A stretch of 64,000 bases of DNA, taken from positions 23,317,273 through 23,381,272 of the forward strand of contig NC_089589.1 of NCBI RefSeq assembly GCF_019320115.1. Reading direction: 5' to 3'. Under the pieces are notes generated by a model, which saw only the letters and a program-made list of their open reading frames with translations, searched no databases and was not told where the DNA came from. The DNA comes from Miscanthus floridulus (Eukaryota; Streptophyta; Magnoliopsida; Poales; Poaceae). Each line of letters opens with the position of its first letter. Position 1 is the stretch's first letter. Shown piece by piece: positions 46,600 to 58,319 of the stretch. The position numbers were made by a program, and so were the translations under genes.

Positions 46600-47260
46600 T
46601 CCTCCTGCCACTGCCACCGCCACCTCCTTTGCCGCGTTCATTTTGACCCCGATGAGCTGCCCAAATTTTCACCTACCACCACCGCCGCCGCCATCTCCGG
46701 TGCCGAGCTCCTCCGCCCCCGCCACCGACCTCGCGCACTCCGAGCGCTGCCCCAGCATCTTCTCCATCCGTTCCCCGACGTCACCATCTGCCGGGGTGCT
46801 GCGAACCCTAGCGCCACCCCCGGGGACCATCGTCGTCCTCGTCTCCGGCCACCGTCGGCATGGGTTGCCGCACTGTGCGCCCCCATGTCGAGGAGATCTG
46901 CCCCGTCCACCACGACTTCCCCGGACCCGCCGCTGAAGCCGATCCTCTTCCCCGGCTCCGTCCCTCTTCCCCGTCTCCGTCCACCGTCCGCTCCGTACGC
47001 TGGAACCCTAGCGGCCTGTCTTCCCCGACTCCATCCGTCTTCCCCAGCTCCGTCCCTCTTCCCTATCTCCGTCCGCCGTCCGCTCCGTATGGCGGAACCC
47101 TAGCGGCATGTCTTCCCCGATTCCGTCCGTCTTCCCTGGCTCCGTCCATCTTCCCCGGCTCCGTCTGTCTTCCCCAGCTCCGTCTGCCGTCCGCTCCGTA
47201 CGCCGGAACCCTAGCGGCCTGTCTTCCCCGACTCCGTGCCGCTGGTGAACTGATTGCCAT
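46600..47260 (+). repeat. GC-rich leader with minisatellite
   Basis: Pro/Ser-coding CT-rich sequence. 'ggaaccctagcgg' recurs at 47,002, 47,094 and 47,205, and 'tcttccccggctccgtc' repeats between them. Open frames exist in two phases but show no domain. It is probably the 5' leader or first exon of TNP1; the following 47,260-48,390 would be intron. Confidence 0.6.
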
Positions 47261-47980
47261 GCTTGTGATGCGATTAATTGCTGCCTGGGATGCGATTAAT
47301 TTGTTTTAAAATGTGATGTTGATTAATTGCTGCCTGTGATGCGATTTTTGGACTAAATATGCAAATGCCACTGCCTATGATGCGGTTTTCATTGAGAGAT
47401 TTGCAACCATATATGCAACGTTTGAATGATTCATATAACTGAGCACTTGCCTGTTCTGCCACTTTCAGTCAAGAATATTTGTTATGCTTACTGAATTTTT
47501 GAAGCATTGAGTCTACTTAGCTTACTGAATTGTTTGAGTCTACTTAACTACTACTGCTGGGTGCTGGCTGCTGCTCTTACTAGTCCCACTCCTACTGTAC
47601 TCCTCCTCCTCCTCCTATTCGCTGTTTTGGATTGAGGAAATGCCTTCTATAATTGTTTGGCTTACTACTACTTACTACTCCTACTATTCTCCTACTACTA
47701 CACCTACTATTCTCTGTTTTTTGCATTGTGCACAACTGCTACTACTCTGTACTATATATGTATACACTATTCTTGCAAAATTCTCTACTCCTATTCCTTA
47801 CTACTACTGGTTCTCCTAGTACTTACTACTACTCCTACTACTCACTACTCTATACTACTTAGTACTACTACTAAACTACTACTTCCTACTACTTGTTGCT
47901 GGTCCTGTACTCCTCCTACATACTACTATATACAACTTACTACTTACTACAACTTACTACTCCTAGTACTTACTATTGTT

Positions 47981-48062
47981 GGCATTTGCAATGATGATTT
48001 TTTTAAATGTGCTGAGGCAGTGGCATTTGCAATGATGATTTTTTTAAATGTGCTGAGGCAGC
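47981..48062. repeat. 41-bp tandem duplication
   Basis: 'ggcatttgcaatgatgattt' plus the next bases to 'ctgaggcagt' occurs at 47,981 and 48,022. Confidence 0.95.
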
Positions 48063-48395
48063 GGCTATGATGATGAAATGTCTCCATACTTGTGAGCCGC
48101 TAAACTAGGATGGCTTGTATTCCATATAGAGGCAACCAGTTTAGAAGCGATGTGATGACAATGGGGCAAATCTGAGCCAAATATGTAAATGATTTTATTG
48201 ATTCTACAATTTTGTACTTTTCTTAGACTCTTTCGTACTTTTCTTATAATCTTGTATACCTACTTCCAATCTAAATGAAAAAAGGATGTAATCTTGTTTT
48301 CAGATGAATATAATTGTTTTGAGATGAATGTATATAAAATTGTCTTTATATAATTGTGAAATGTCCATATAACTCTCTCAAATTCTTAGCTTGCA

Positions 48396-49478
48396 ATGGC
48401 GGCCGAGCCTACTGAAGTATGGCGCGAGCCTACTCCGGTGTTGAGTGATGATGAAGGCTCGTCCTCAGATGAGAGCACCTCGTACGACGAGGAGGTGCTA
48501 ACACCGAGGCCAGAGAAGAAATGACGTACGGAGGAAGAAGATGATCCGACCTATAGTGCGACGTGGCCTTCAACACGAGCATCTCGCACCCCACGATGAG
48601 ATGATGAGGGTCGCATAAGTATATAACTAACACAACGTCGACGGGCCTCACGTAAGTACAAAACTAATGCGAGTTCTTGTCCTCGACAGATACCGGTGGT
48701 GCCTTTGTGTTTGGTGTACCCCGAGGAGGGAGAAGAGGAGGGGAATGCATCCGGTCCCAACCCGAGCACTTCAACTGCAATGGCTAGTGGTAAGAAGTCA
48801 GATTTGAAGAGGGGGCAACACGGGAGGCACAAGGTGCACAAGAAGGTGCATGCCATACACAAGATAGGACCACATGGAGAGCCCTTGGAGCCACAAACTA
48901 TCATCGGCACCTTCAGCAATCAGTGCTCCTATATAGTCAGGGAGCACATGCCTATCACCTATCTGAATTGGAGGAAAGTCCCGAAAGACCTCAAGGGTGT
49001 CGTGTGGGGAAACGTGAAGAGGCGGTTCCAGTATCCACTAGACCAATATAATGAAGAACTATGCAAGGGGCATGCTATGTATATTGTAGGCAAAGCGCTT
49101 CGCAATTTGCAGTCAAAACTCAAAAAGGACTACGTGATGAAAGGGAAGACACCCTTCGAAGACTACAGCTTCATCAAGCGTCACGTCTGAGAGGAGTTTG
49201 TTGAACAAATGAGTAGCAACGAAACAAAGGCCAAGAGCGAGATGTACTCCGAGCTCACAAAGAGGAACACGCTCCACCACCACTTGGGCATGACAGGGTA
49301 CGCCGCTAAGAGGCCGAAGTGGCAACAGGAAGAAAGGGAGGCAGCGGCGGCCGGGCAGGAGAATCCGCTTGAAGGCATCAATGAGAGGTCACGTGACTTC
49401 TTCTATGCCCGTTGTCCGAAGAAACTAGGTTTGAAGAAAATACAGCAACTATTCCCCGACAACGGCACTATAAATGTT
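48396..49478 (+). pseudogene. TNP1-type (Transposase_24) gene, truncated by an LTR
   Basis: It starts MAAEPTEVWREPT (48,396), acidic, with a stop at about 48,522. The next exon from 48,690 reads KIGPHGEPLEPQ, then the Transposase_24 core (CSYIVREHMPITYLNW, VVWGNVKRRFQYP), a stop at 49,188 (KRHV*EEF), then HHHLGMTGYAAKRPKW and FFYARCPKK, and is cut at FPDNGTIN by the LTR. The equivalent regions in the other two elements have the same order. Confidence 0.85.
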
Positions 49479-50689
49479 TGTTGGTATTTCTTAACGCATA
49501 CCAAAATAATCCATAAGCGCACGGAATTACCATTGTAGCGTTTCACCTGGAAGTATTCAGGGTATCGTATTTTCCATAGGGAACGGAGGTACACTTCTAG
49601 CTAATTTATCCAACGACAACACAAAGGTAGAGTTGGAAAGGGTAGATATGGATTTCTATGGCTTAGGGTCTAAGGACAGATAAACTCTATTATTACTCGC
49701 TAACTTTGGGCACCGACTTATACTTGGTGTGTCAAGTACCTCCAGCTTCTAGCTCTATGTTGTACCCGAACGTGGGGGATTATAAGGGATGGACAGGGCT
49801 GTCACCATCTACCGCCTACCCCTCAACCATGGAGTACGAGGCAAATGAAGGTAGCCTCTAACCTAGACACCATGTCTACGCTATCGACTACTACTCTAGT
49901 GCGCTGGCAAGGGTTATCCGTCTTTATCAGGGCCCTTCTACTAGAGCATCCGCTACTGGGACGGACGACGAACCCACAAACAAATAAGAGTAAAGTTTAA
50001 CTAATCAAAGACTTTACACTATAGAAAACACGAACACTCACTTAGCGGGAGAACCCGTTGCAGTAAAGATGCTCATTGAGGTACAAGTTGGGGAGACACC
50101 GACAAATCTGGCGCTTCCTCGAGCTCTCCCTCACATCTCTTCCTTACAACTCTACTAGCTATCTAGGGCCTAAGCCCTTGGAGTGAAGCTCAAAGGTGGA
50201 GTGCACTTGCTCTTGTGTGTTGTGTTGTGAGAGGGGGGTGCCTCTCTACTTATATAGGGCTTGAGGCGGTGCTAGGAGCTGCACCGCCTCTGCATGCCCT
50301 CATGCCACCGCTAGACGAAGGAGAGGTCAAGCGGCGCCAGGTGGGGGGTGGGTGACCCCAGGGGTCGGTCGACCCCTAACTAGGCCCTCTCGCCACCGCC
50401 TTCGCGTGGTAGGCTCTAGAGTGGGCCTGGACCGCTCCTCGATCGGTACTTTGCCCAGATGCTTTGATTTGATGGGCTTTTCTATTTATTCTTTTGAGCA
50501 AATCAACGTCGGGAAGCGCCTTTTGGTGTATTCTCTCATGTATTTGTGCATATGTCTTGCAAAATAATAATCTTCCAAATACATGTGGAACTTGGTCAGT
50601 GGTAAATGCATATGTGTTTTAGTTTGTTAATTTCTCCTCTTTTTGTGTCTTAATTGGTGGTCAGATTTGGTCGTTAAGGACTGCCAACA
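49479..50689. mobile_element. Solo LTR at a chimeric junction
   Basis: The 1,211-bp block starts TGTTGGTATTTC and ends CTGCCAACA, that is TG...CA with a TGTTGG/CCAACA inverted terminus, usual for LTRs. No gag-pol is present. The flanking five bases differ (ATGTT left, TACAT right). The left flank is plus-strand TNP1 of one CACTA, the right flank is minus-strand tnp2 of another. Orientation is not determined. A TATA-like 'cttatatagg' at 50,252 supports a plus-strand LTR promoter. Confidence 0.6.
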
Positions 50690-52080
50690 TACATACGAAG
50701 TCCTCCTTTTTGAACACACAAACATAGGCTCCTCGAACCTCCATAGCTTCTCCATTTCTTCCATCAGAGGCTCGAGGAACACATCTCTATGAATGCCTAG
50801 TTGTTTAGGACCTTGAATGAGAATAGTGAAGAGAAGATGCTTTCGCTTCGGATATAGCCATGTTGGGATGTTGTACATGGTTAGGATCACTAGCCATGTG
50901 TTGTGGTTGCTGGTCCTCTTGTTGAGGGGATGCATTCCACTGGTGCTCAAACCAAATCGTACATTCCTTGGGTCAGAACTAAATTTGTGATGTTTTGCAT
51001 CGAACCGTTGCCACTGGGTAGCTTCGGCTAGGTGTTGAATCTTACCATCACCCACCTTGCATTCATCATCCAACCATATCTTGAGTGCTGTTTCCTTGGG
51101 GGTTAGGAATATATGCCTCCAGTGATCGACGACTGATAGGTACCACATTACCAAGGTAGGAATTCTTCTTTCCTTTGCACCATTGCCTAAAGGGGTGTGT
51201 CCTCATGGGGTCGAGAATCTTGCACCACCTTTTTCCCACCCTTCTTCCTCTTATTCCCGGTGGAGGAACGGCCATCAGCTTCGTCCCCGGTATAAAGGTC
51301 ATTGTTCTTGTACCGACTAGTTCCACATCTAGGGCATTTATCTAGTGACCTGAACATATCACCACAGTAAAGGATGCATTGGTTTGGGCATGCATGGATT
51401 TTTTCAACGCCCATTGTCATTTGGCGTATAACCTTCTTTGCTTCATATGTGTTGGTGGAAATAGTGGTTTGCTGAGGGAGCAACCATGACAACAGATGAA
51501 ATAGATCAGTGAAACTAAAGTCCGACCAACCATACTTAGCCTTCAAGATGAGGAGCTCAAGAACAAAACATAGCAACCTCCAGTGTGTCAGACAACCCTT
51601 CTCAAACTCTCCTTTGAAGCTTTTTTCACCCTTTTCAAATTTCTAGACCTAAAGCTCTTTAATATAATCTCTGGTCCAATGGTCCAAAGCATTTCCTCAA
51701 AATAATCACCGTCGTCTTTGCCCCTGACACGTCATCCACCATCATTGGCACCATTTGCGCCGTTACCATCCCAAACACTAGGACCACCGCCCTCAGCACC
51801 ACCACCTTGTTCACAACCATCTATTTGTGCATCAAGCTTAGCTATAAATTTGTCCATGTAATTTTGTTTTTCAGCTTTTTCTTCTGGATCATGACTGTGT
51901 AGTCCTTAACAAATGCTCGTATAATCAAGTGTGATCTGATGATAGTCGCATCTTTCCATGCGAGATAGTTCTTGCAACCGCTACATGGACAAAGAATTTC
52001 ATTATTATTCTGGGTCATCATTACATGCTTTTCTGCACCTTTTTGAACCATATTTCCAAGAGAACTTGTAGTCCATCTTT
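50690..52080 (-). pseudogene. tnp2-type CACTA transposase, 5' half
   Basis: On the minus strand: Transpos_assoc (CPCSGCKNYLAW, HLIIRAFVKDYT; about 52,060-51,890), an interval with no clean frame, then HACPNQCILYCG and CPRCGTSRYKNN (51,576-51,187), then the Transposase_21 start (VMWYLSVVDHWR, GKIQHLAEATQWQRFD, MYNIPTWLYPKRK, GPKQLGIHRDVFLEPL). A frameshift near 51,180 and stops separate the pieces. It ends at the LTR border, so the catalytic core is missing. Confidence 0.85.
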
Positions 52081-52734
52081 TAGGATAGCGATCAAAGAAA
52101 AAAATAAAGGACCAATTTAGATGTATATTTATATAGGAATCAATAATTCGTAGGAAGAATATAACTAGTTTTATCGAAGGTCATTCTTTTCTAGATTAGA
52201 AATATAAATATATGATGTCTCTCAACCACAATGGGAGAGAGAAAATAATAGCCTCATTATCCACCTAATTACAATTTTATAATTTTCCACTTTCTTGATT
52301 ATAAAAAACAATTTCAAAGATAATAATTGGCAACAATTCATATGTTACCCACTATCCTCCATACAAACATAATCTCGTTTCTCAAACAAAAAATAATATG
52401 AAAGCTATTAGTAAAAATAATAAAATCTCAAACCCTATTTCTAGTTGTAGATCTAGCCGCACCTACAAATGGAGATAGGGTACAGTAAGTTACCCGAGGA
52501 GCAAGAAGGAGCTGGGCTACTTATACCTAGAGCATTAGTAGGGGCACCCAGTATCCAGCCGCACCTACAAATGGATTAGCAGAGGCGGCTGAAAGCACCA
52601 ACTACCTCTACTGATCCATTTGTAGAGGCAGCTGGTCTAGTGGAACCCAAGCAATGGCTCTACAGTGGCGGCTGGTGAGTGAGCCGTCCCTACGGAAAAA
52701 CCAGACATTGCCACAAATCATTTCTGTAGTAGTA
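50690..52734 (-). mobile_element. CACTA element fragment with right terminus (GTAGGGGCGGCTG family)
   Basis: The right end, read inward, is TACTACTACAGAAATGATTTG (first base C changed), followed by 'gccacaaatg', 'gtaggggcggct'-type repeats (52,480-52,700). tnp2 is on the minus strand. The left part is lost at the LTR. Confidence 0.75.
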
Positions 52735-53118
52735 AAAGGCCATATTTTTTCCAGAAAAATAAATCTTTATGTGCACCTATGGTCTATGGATGAGTTGCGC
52801 ACTCAACAACAAAGCTCTACAAGGATTTGTTTTCCGATTCATTACTTTTTTCCTCGCGCCATTAGCTTGGGTGTTGATGCGGCTGCTGCAGTTTGCTACC
52901 GGTATACCGTACGTAGTTGCTCTCTGCCTGGCTTGCTGGCACGCAAGGCACAGAAGGCCGTCGAAGAATCTTAAGTTCATGTTTGTATCATGCCTATGTG
53001 TTAATAATGTCTCTCCTCAGCACATGATGATTCTATAATGTCTGATCAGTAGTTAATTTCCATCTAGCAACTCAACTTCGCTTATTTCCTCCATAAGACG
53101 GCACACACACGCACGCAC

Positions 53119-53190
<72 letters not shown>

Positions 53191-54197
53191 ATACTTCTAC
53201 CAATAAAATCAACCTAGATGTCTGATTTCACGTACATGGGCGAAATATAGAGGAAATGCACTTATGAACCAGAAAGTCCCTGTTTAGAAATGTCATCTAG
53301 GAGATGAGCTGGGACAACACCAATAATAATATATACCTGGTTAAAATCAATGACAAAAACCCCTAAACTACTGATGTCATGCAGGCATTGGAGTATACTT
53401 GCTGCTGAAGATAAATTTAATATGTCCCATGTGGACTATTAAACGTAGGACATGGGGCTTGGACATCAAACAAGTTTAGCTAGAGGACAGAAATGAAACT
53501 TAATTGTATCCTATAAAGAAATACTTAAGACTATACCATATGAAAAAGTCCACTTCTGTTACTATCCAAATGGACCTGTAGGCTACAACAACTACTAAAA
53601 ATAACTCAAGCTATAATACCTTGACCACTTGACTTGGCATGATACCTTGCATCAAGTGCCCCTCTTGCGTTTGAATTAAATGATTGTCCCATTCTCCATC
53701 AATAATTTTGCAGAAAAATAACTTGTCTCAAAAAATAGGAAGCCTCATGGATGGCAGGTGAGCGTACAAACTAATAATAATCTACCAATGACCAAAGTAC
53801 TTTGCTTGCAAACGGGGATCAATTGTATGAAAAACTTGATGGTGAGATGGCAAGTAGCAACAACTCCATGCCATATATTCAATAATACTTGTGATAGTTT
53901 AAAGCGTTAGATGCCGCCGATCCAAAGTATTGCCTCTTTATTTATCCCTCTTTTACCTTTTATATGCTTGCTAGCATTGGATAAGTTGTCCAAACATCAG
54001 TACGTTTGAAAAATCAAAGATAGGCGTAGACCAAGACTAGAATCTCGAGTAGTCATGATGGGTCACCTTCATCCAACAAACGCTTTGTCAGATTGTCGTG
54101 ACCATTTTGGAAGATGACGATCCTTACAATATATTCTTTTTTGCGAAATAGAAATAAACATAAAGTGGCTTAAATGAAATGCACCAAATGTTATTTC
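52735..54197. other. Spacer with a dinucleotide repeat
   Basis: (GA)n runs from 53,120 to about 53,186, preceded by CA/CG-type repeats from 53,102. Otherwise AT-rich, without a recognisable gene. Confidence 0.6.
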
Positions 54198-54343
54198 TAG
54201 GGAAGATTGCCCCTATACACGAACTTAACCAACTAATGCGATATTTTTTGGGTATAGATTTGACCAGGTCTATAAAATATCACATTAGTTGGTTAAGTTC
54301 GTGTAGTTTTCTATAGACCTGGTCAAATCTAGGGAAGTTTGAC
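54198..54343. repeat. Interleaved inverted repeats (A-B-A'-B')
   Basis: Arm A (54,216-54,247, 'tacacgaacttaaccaac...') is inverted at 54,274-54,305 with one or two mismatches. Arm B (54,255-54,274, 'tagatttgaccaggtctata') is inverted perfectly at 54,312-54,331. The arms interleave rather than nest. 'ctagggaag' flanks both sides (54,198 and 54,329). Confidence 0.9.
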
Positions 54344-54359
54344 CTAGGACAAAAGGCTT

Positions 54360-54802
54360 AAATGAGTTACAATTTGCAACCAAAAGAATAACTGCTATAA
54401 ATTAGTTGGGCTTGGATCCAAACATATCCAACAAATAGTTCAACTAACTGTTAGTGAGGCACCCAGCTAACAACTATCTCATTAGCAAGGTGAATCCAAC
54501 TATTTGGTAGCTAACTAACGAAGTATCTTCCCACCAGTTGATAAGTATTAGTACCCGCTATCTCCATCCCACAATAATTATAATTTTACTATTAGTATGA
54601 CACCAGATGTGTCCATTACTGCTCAAGATTAACCATTCAAACACCTAGCACCAGCCGTCACCAGAGCAAAAACTCTGAAGACGCAAACACTAATGCACCA
54701 AAGTAAAAAGTTCCAGCCACAGGCGACCTAGCACCAGCCGGCAGTAGAGTAAAAACTCTGAATACACAAACACAAATACGCCAAAGGAGAAAAGTTCCAG
54801 CC
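54360..54802. other. Spacer with MITE-like and tandem sequences
   Basis: 54,400-54,520 has 'tagttgg' / 'ccaactat' repeats in both orientations and may be a small hAT-type MITE remnant. 54,643-54,802 is an 84-bp unit present twice ('cctagcaccagccg'), directly downstream of the LINE stop on the minus strand and so probably its 3' untranslated end. Confidence 0.4.
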
Positions 54803-56095
54803 TCAGGCGGCCTCGAGACAGAAAACTAAAGACAAACCAAAAAAACAGCTACCAGCAGCATCTGCCACTACACCAATTCCAAAGAAGCATTCATCAACCG
54901 CCACCATGGACCTGAGGAAGTCATCTCCCCAACCTTGAATTGATCTGCATTGGTCTCTCCCCATTCCTGATCTTCTGCAGCTTCTGAACAGTGAAATTTC
55001 AAGTGTCTCCGAGGGTTGAAAAAGGTAACCAGAGTGCGATCTTTCCCAGACTCTCCTCCAACAGCTCTTTCTTTTTTTTTTTGGATCATTCATCTCTTTC
55101 TTTTCTGGCGGACATAAAACTAGCCAGTTCTGTAAAAGACCACTTATCTTGAATAGCAGCATCTCCATTCTGTTCCACCCAATTTTCTGGAAACAAAGCT
55201 TATTCCTGAGTTTCCAAATACACCAAAGCACAGGAGAAGTAATGATGTTTAATACACCATGTATTTTTTTTAATAAGCCAGAATTGTCCTATATCAACTA
55301 GATTAACACCAACCATGGTATTAAGGATCTCGGAGATCAAAAACCTACATTGCTTGGCAACAACACAGTCAAAAAACAAGTGCTGTACTGATTCTTTCTC
55401 TGAACAGAAAAGACAGCTAGGGTCTTCTACTTCCCTTCTTTTAGCCAAATTATCTCTACTTAAGACTTTATTATTGGTAACCAACCATTGAAAGTGAACC
55501 GGTTTAACACCTCTAAATTTCATGATCTTATATAAAGATTGAGAAGCATAAATGCCCTTTGGAGTAAACTGTCATACCATTTCATGTTCTTCCTCACTGA
55601 ACTGAATAGTAGATACCAGATCTACTATCTCTAACCAAGAATTATAAAGCTCTTCACTAACATTTCTCCTAAAAGATCATTTTAGATTAGTTCCTTCCCA
55701 TAGTCCAGGTATAGTTTTACCTTTCCCATTAACTATTCTATATAAAGGCCAAAACTGAATGGCAAGACTAGAGGACCCTAGACAATTATCTTCCCAAAGC
55801 CTAACCTTCCTTCCATTACCTAGTTTCCATCTGTAACCCAATTTTGCCACCTAAGTAGCGCACATAAAGCCCTTAAAGAAGCTAGATGCTCCTGTTGTTC
55901 TGGATAAAAGTACACTAGGGTTACTGGTTTCATACATAAAATCCAAAAGCTCTCTCCACAGTTTATTCTTATCGGCATTGTACCTTGTTAACCAAGAGGC
56001 TAACAAACAAATATTAAGGTGCCTAAGGTTGGGAATACCGAACCGCCATACTCCCTACTCATAGTAGTAACTAAATCCAAATTGACAAGATGATA
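54803..56095 (-). pseudogene. LINE A, 3' part: reverse-transcriptase zinc-binding region
   Basis: Minus-strand frames read LWRELLDFMYETS, ATG-region GNGRKVRLWEDNCLG, then KGIYASQSLYKIMK and PVHFQWLVTNNKVLSRDNL with CLFCSEKESVQHLFFDC, the zf-RVT domain at the end of plant L1-type LINE ORF2. The frame ends at 54,803. Stops and shifts occur (for example near 55,570 and 55,850). The upstream part of the same LINE is at 58,800-60,580. Confidence 0.85.
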
Positions 56096-56828
56096 TTTGT
56101 GTTTTTTTTTGAAAAAGAGGATTAACCTCTGCTTTTATGAAAGCAAGCATTCGTCCAATACATCACTGGGGAAACCAGTTTAACAGCAGAAAGAAGCTAA
56201 GTCTACTACAGAAATCTTAAATCTCAACGATATCTGAAACTATCACATCATTAGGCTTAACCTTCTTCATCCAGCCCATGATCTCTCTCTTGATCACCTC
56301 CATGCGCTCCTGATCTTCCTCCTTCAGAAGCACAGCCCACTTCTGCAGATAGGATAATGCAAGGTAGACAACGTCAGTCGGGGACTTTCGGAAATTGTGC
56401 TCTATCCACATCTTGTTCCTGGTAGTCCAGAGAGCCCAGGAAAAATCTGCAAACAGAAACATGATCAACCTCTTTGGAAGGGGCCCCTTGCCCAAAAGCC
56501 AGTTTTCAGAAAAGGTCTTCAAAGATTTTGGCATATACTCCCAATTAAACACTTCCCCTATGGTACTCCAACACATTATAGCTAATACACAGTGAAACAA
56601 CACATGATCAATAGATTCCTAGATATCACAAACAGAGCATTTACCACTCCCTTTCCACCCCCTTTTAATCAAACTTTTCCCACTTACAACTCATTGTTGA
56701 AAATCTGCCACAAGAAGAACTTAATCTTTAGTGGTACTTTAGATGATGCCAGCCAACCGACTAGGGAACCCCCTGTTAGATAAAAATCTGTATAGAGATT
56801 TTGTGGTATAAAGCCCTTTTTTATCTAA

Positions 56829-58215
56829 GGGGCTTAAGCGTTTCTACCTCTGTTTTGAAGTGAAATGGTGATTTTGCCCTCGTTTTTCTAACTTTGTGAT
56901 TTTACCCCTGTGATTTCAAAAACGAAGGCGGACTTTATCCCTGCTCTGTGAAGTCCCTCTAATGGTGTTATCTTTTGAACCAAAGGACAACTTTGCGCAG
57001 GCATTTTTTCCCTGTTTTATTTTGATATTTGTGTTTTTACCCCTGTTTTCAATCAGCAATTTGACAATTTTGACACAGAACTTACAATTTCAATCAGTAC
57101 AAAACTCAACAATTTTTAGAAAAACTATGATCATGGCCGTGCATTGCTACGGGAAATAATGCCACCGTCCGAATGAAAAAATTTGCAGCAGCTGCTAAAG
57201 CACCATCAGTAGTGTTTAGCAGTGTCTCTACAGAAGTACAGATTGGTCATGTTTTGAGCACCTATGTCCCTAAGCATCACTCATCTACAAGCAAATCGCC
57301 TAAAACCATCAGGGACTCAGACAGTTGATGGACTAGAATCGTAACTGAGATGGGAGAAGTTCTACAGACCAGCAATGTCCATTGTGCCTTGTGTGCATTT
57401 ATATGAGGAAAATGCAAATTTGAGTATACCAATCTGGTGAACACCTACAAGGCTGCAACGTGGGCTTGCAGTTCATTCTTGTGTGCATTTCATCGAGCAG
57501 CTTGAGGGCATCTAGCAACCTAGCTACCTTTGTTGCAGTAACCACTGATCCTACGGCAATACGACATCAGGCACAAAGCCCCATATCACGACTAAATGGT
57601 AGAAGAGGTGTCGAAGGACATACCAGTGGTGTCGAAAACGTTGCTCCCGCCATTCGCACTCCGCTGCCAACATGTCACTTCAATCGGGGGCAGCAGACTG
57701 CTCCAATCTCAGAATTTGATGAATATGCCTGGGTTCTTCCATGGTCGCCGGGAGCTGTCTCGGAGGTGGTCGCCTGGAGCTGCTGCTGCTGTGGGCGTGA
57801 CCCTAGGGGCGGGGCGGCGGGCGAGGCCCCAGCCGCACCGCCGCAGGTGCGAGCCGTGGGTGGAGTGGGGCGGAGGGAGGAGGAGGCAGCCGGGAGGACT
57901 TCGCCACCGGGAGCCGCCAAACCCTAACACATGAGTCATGTCCTCTTGTTTGGGAATGGTTTGAGCGAGCGAGTGAGAAAGGAGAAAGGGAAGCTTCTCA
58001 GGGGTATATATCATTGTCTTTTCCCCTTTGTGCCTTTTCCTTTTTCTTTTTCTTTTTCTTTTTTGCCATTTAATCCAACCATTTCAAACGGGTGTTACAG
58101 AGTAGGGGCAAACGGGAGCTTCGTTTGAAAAAAACGAGGGTAAAATCACAAAGTTAAAAAAGAGGGGCAAAATCACCATTGGAGTATGGAGTAGGGGCAG
58201 AAACACCAAAATCCC
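56829..58215. mobile_element. 1,387-bp Pack-MULE, TSD TTTATCTAA
   Basis: Both ends share a ~130-bp imperfect inverted repeat: left GGGGCTTAAGCGTTTCTACC, right (inward) GGGATTTTGGTGTTTCTGCC, with matching 'tggtgattttgcccc' and 'aactttgtgattttaccc' inside. The 9-bp TTTATCTAA flanks both ends (56,820-56,828 and 58,216-58,224), the Mutator signature. There is no MURA transposase. The interior holds gene-like GC-rich DNA. The insertion splits LINE B between DSITWALDK and GLYTTKS. Confidence 0.92.
57460..58014 (-). other. Captured host-gene fragment inside the Pack-MULE
   Basis: GC-rich between AT-rich arms. On the minus strand it looks like a 5' leader (CT-rich 'ttctcctttctcactcgctcgctc') followed by ATG and a frame with VLGFGGSRWRSPPGC. 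Frames on both strands are open; no domain is recognised. Probably the promoter-proximal part of a host gene. Confidence 0.5.
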
Positions 58216-58319
58216 TTTATCTAAAGCCCAAGTAATAGAATCAATAGTATTTGGATTTAAGGAAGTTTGCTGAAGTTGACTATGCAGCTTCACTATCTGA
58301 AGTTGATATTTGTGGTTAT

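Larger units (their letters stand above)
41371..49478 (+). mobile_element. CACTA element (CCTCGGTTAAT family), right end lost
   Basis: It starts CACTACTACAAAAAAACTTT, with the flank TGA. Subterminal repeats 'ccgcctcggttaat' and 'attaaccgaggcgg' fill 41,400-41,750. It carries tnp2 and TNP1-type genes, each with its own repeat array and TATA box. TNP1 is cut at 49,478 by an LTR, and no CCTCGGTTAAT-type right end follows. Confidence 0.85.
56101..58319 (-). mobile_element. LINE B fragment, split by a MULE
   Basis: Minus-strand frames give DSITWALDK (58,225-58,320), then after the MULE LYTTKSLYRFLSNRG, PLKIKFFLWQIFN and CSVCDI*ESIDHV, then WALWTTRNKMW, ending at 56,217. An A-rich run on the minus strand at about 56,101-56,109 could be its poly(A) tail. 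It is a 5'-truncated zf-RVT end inserted into LINE A. Several stops. Confidence 0.75.

Noticed and set aside
46580..47309. A proline-rich cell-wall protein gene
   Set aside because: The Pro/Ser frames come from a minisatellite in a GC-rich leader downstream of the TATA box; no signal peptide or conserved domain.
49479..50689. An ordinary solo LTR insertion
   Set aside because: Flanks show no target duplication and belong to different CACTA elements in opposite orientations.
57460..57934. Functional plus-strand proteins in the Pack-MULE
   Set aside because: Frames overlap on both strands in GC-rich captured DNA; the leader-like composition points to the minus strand.
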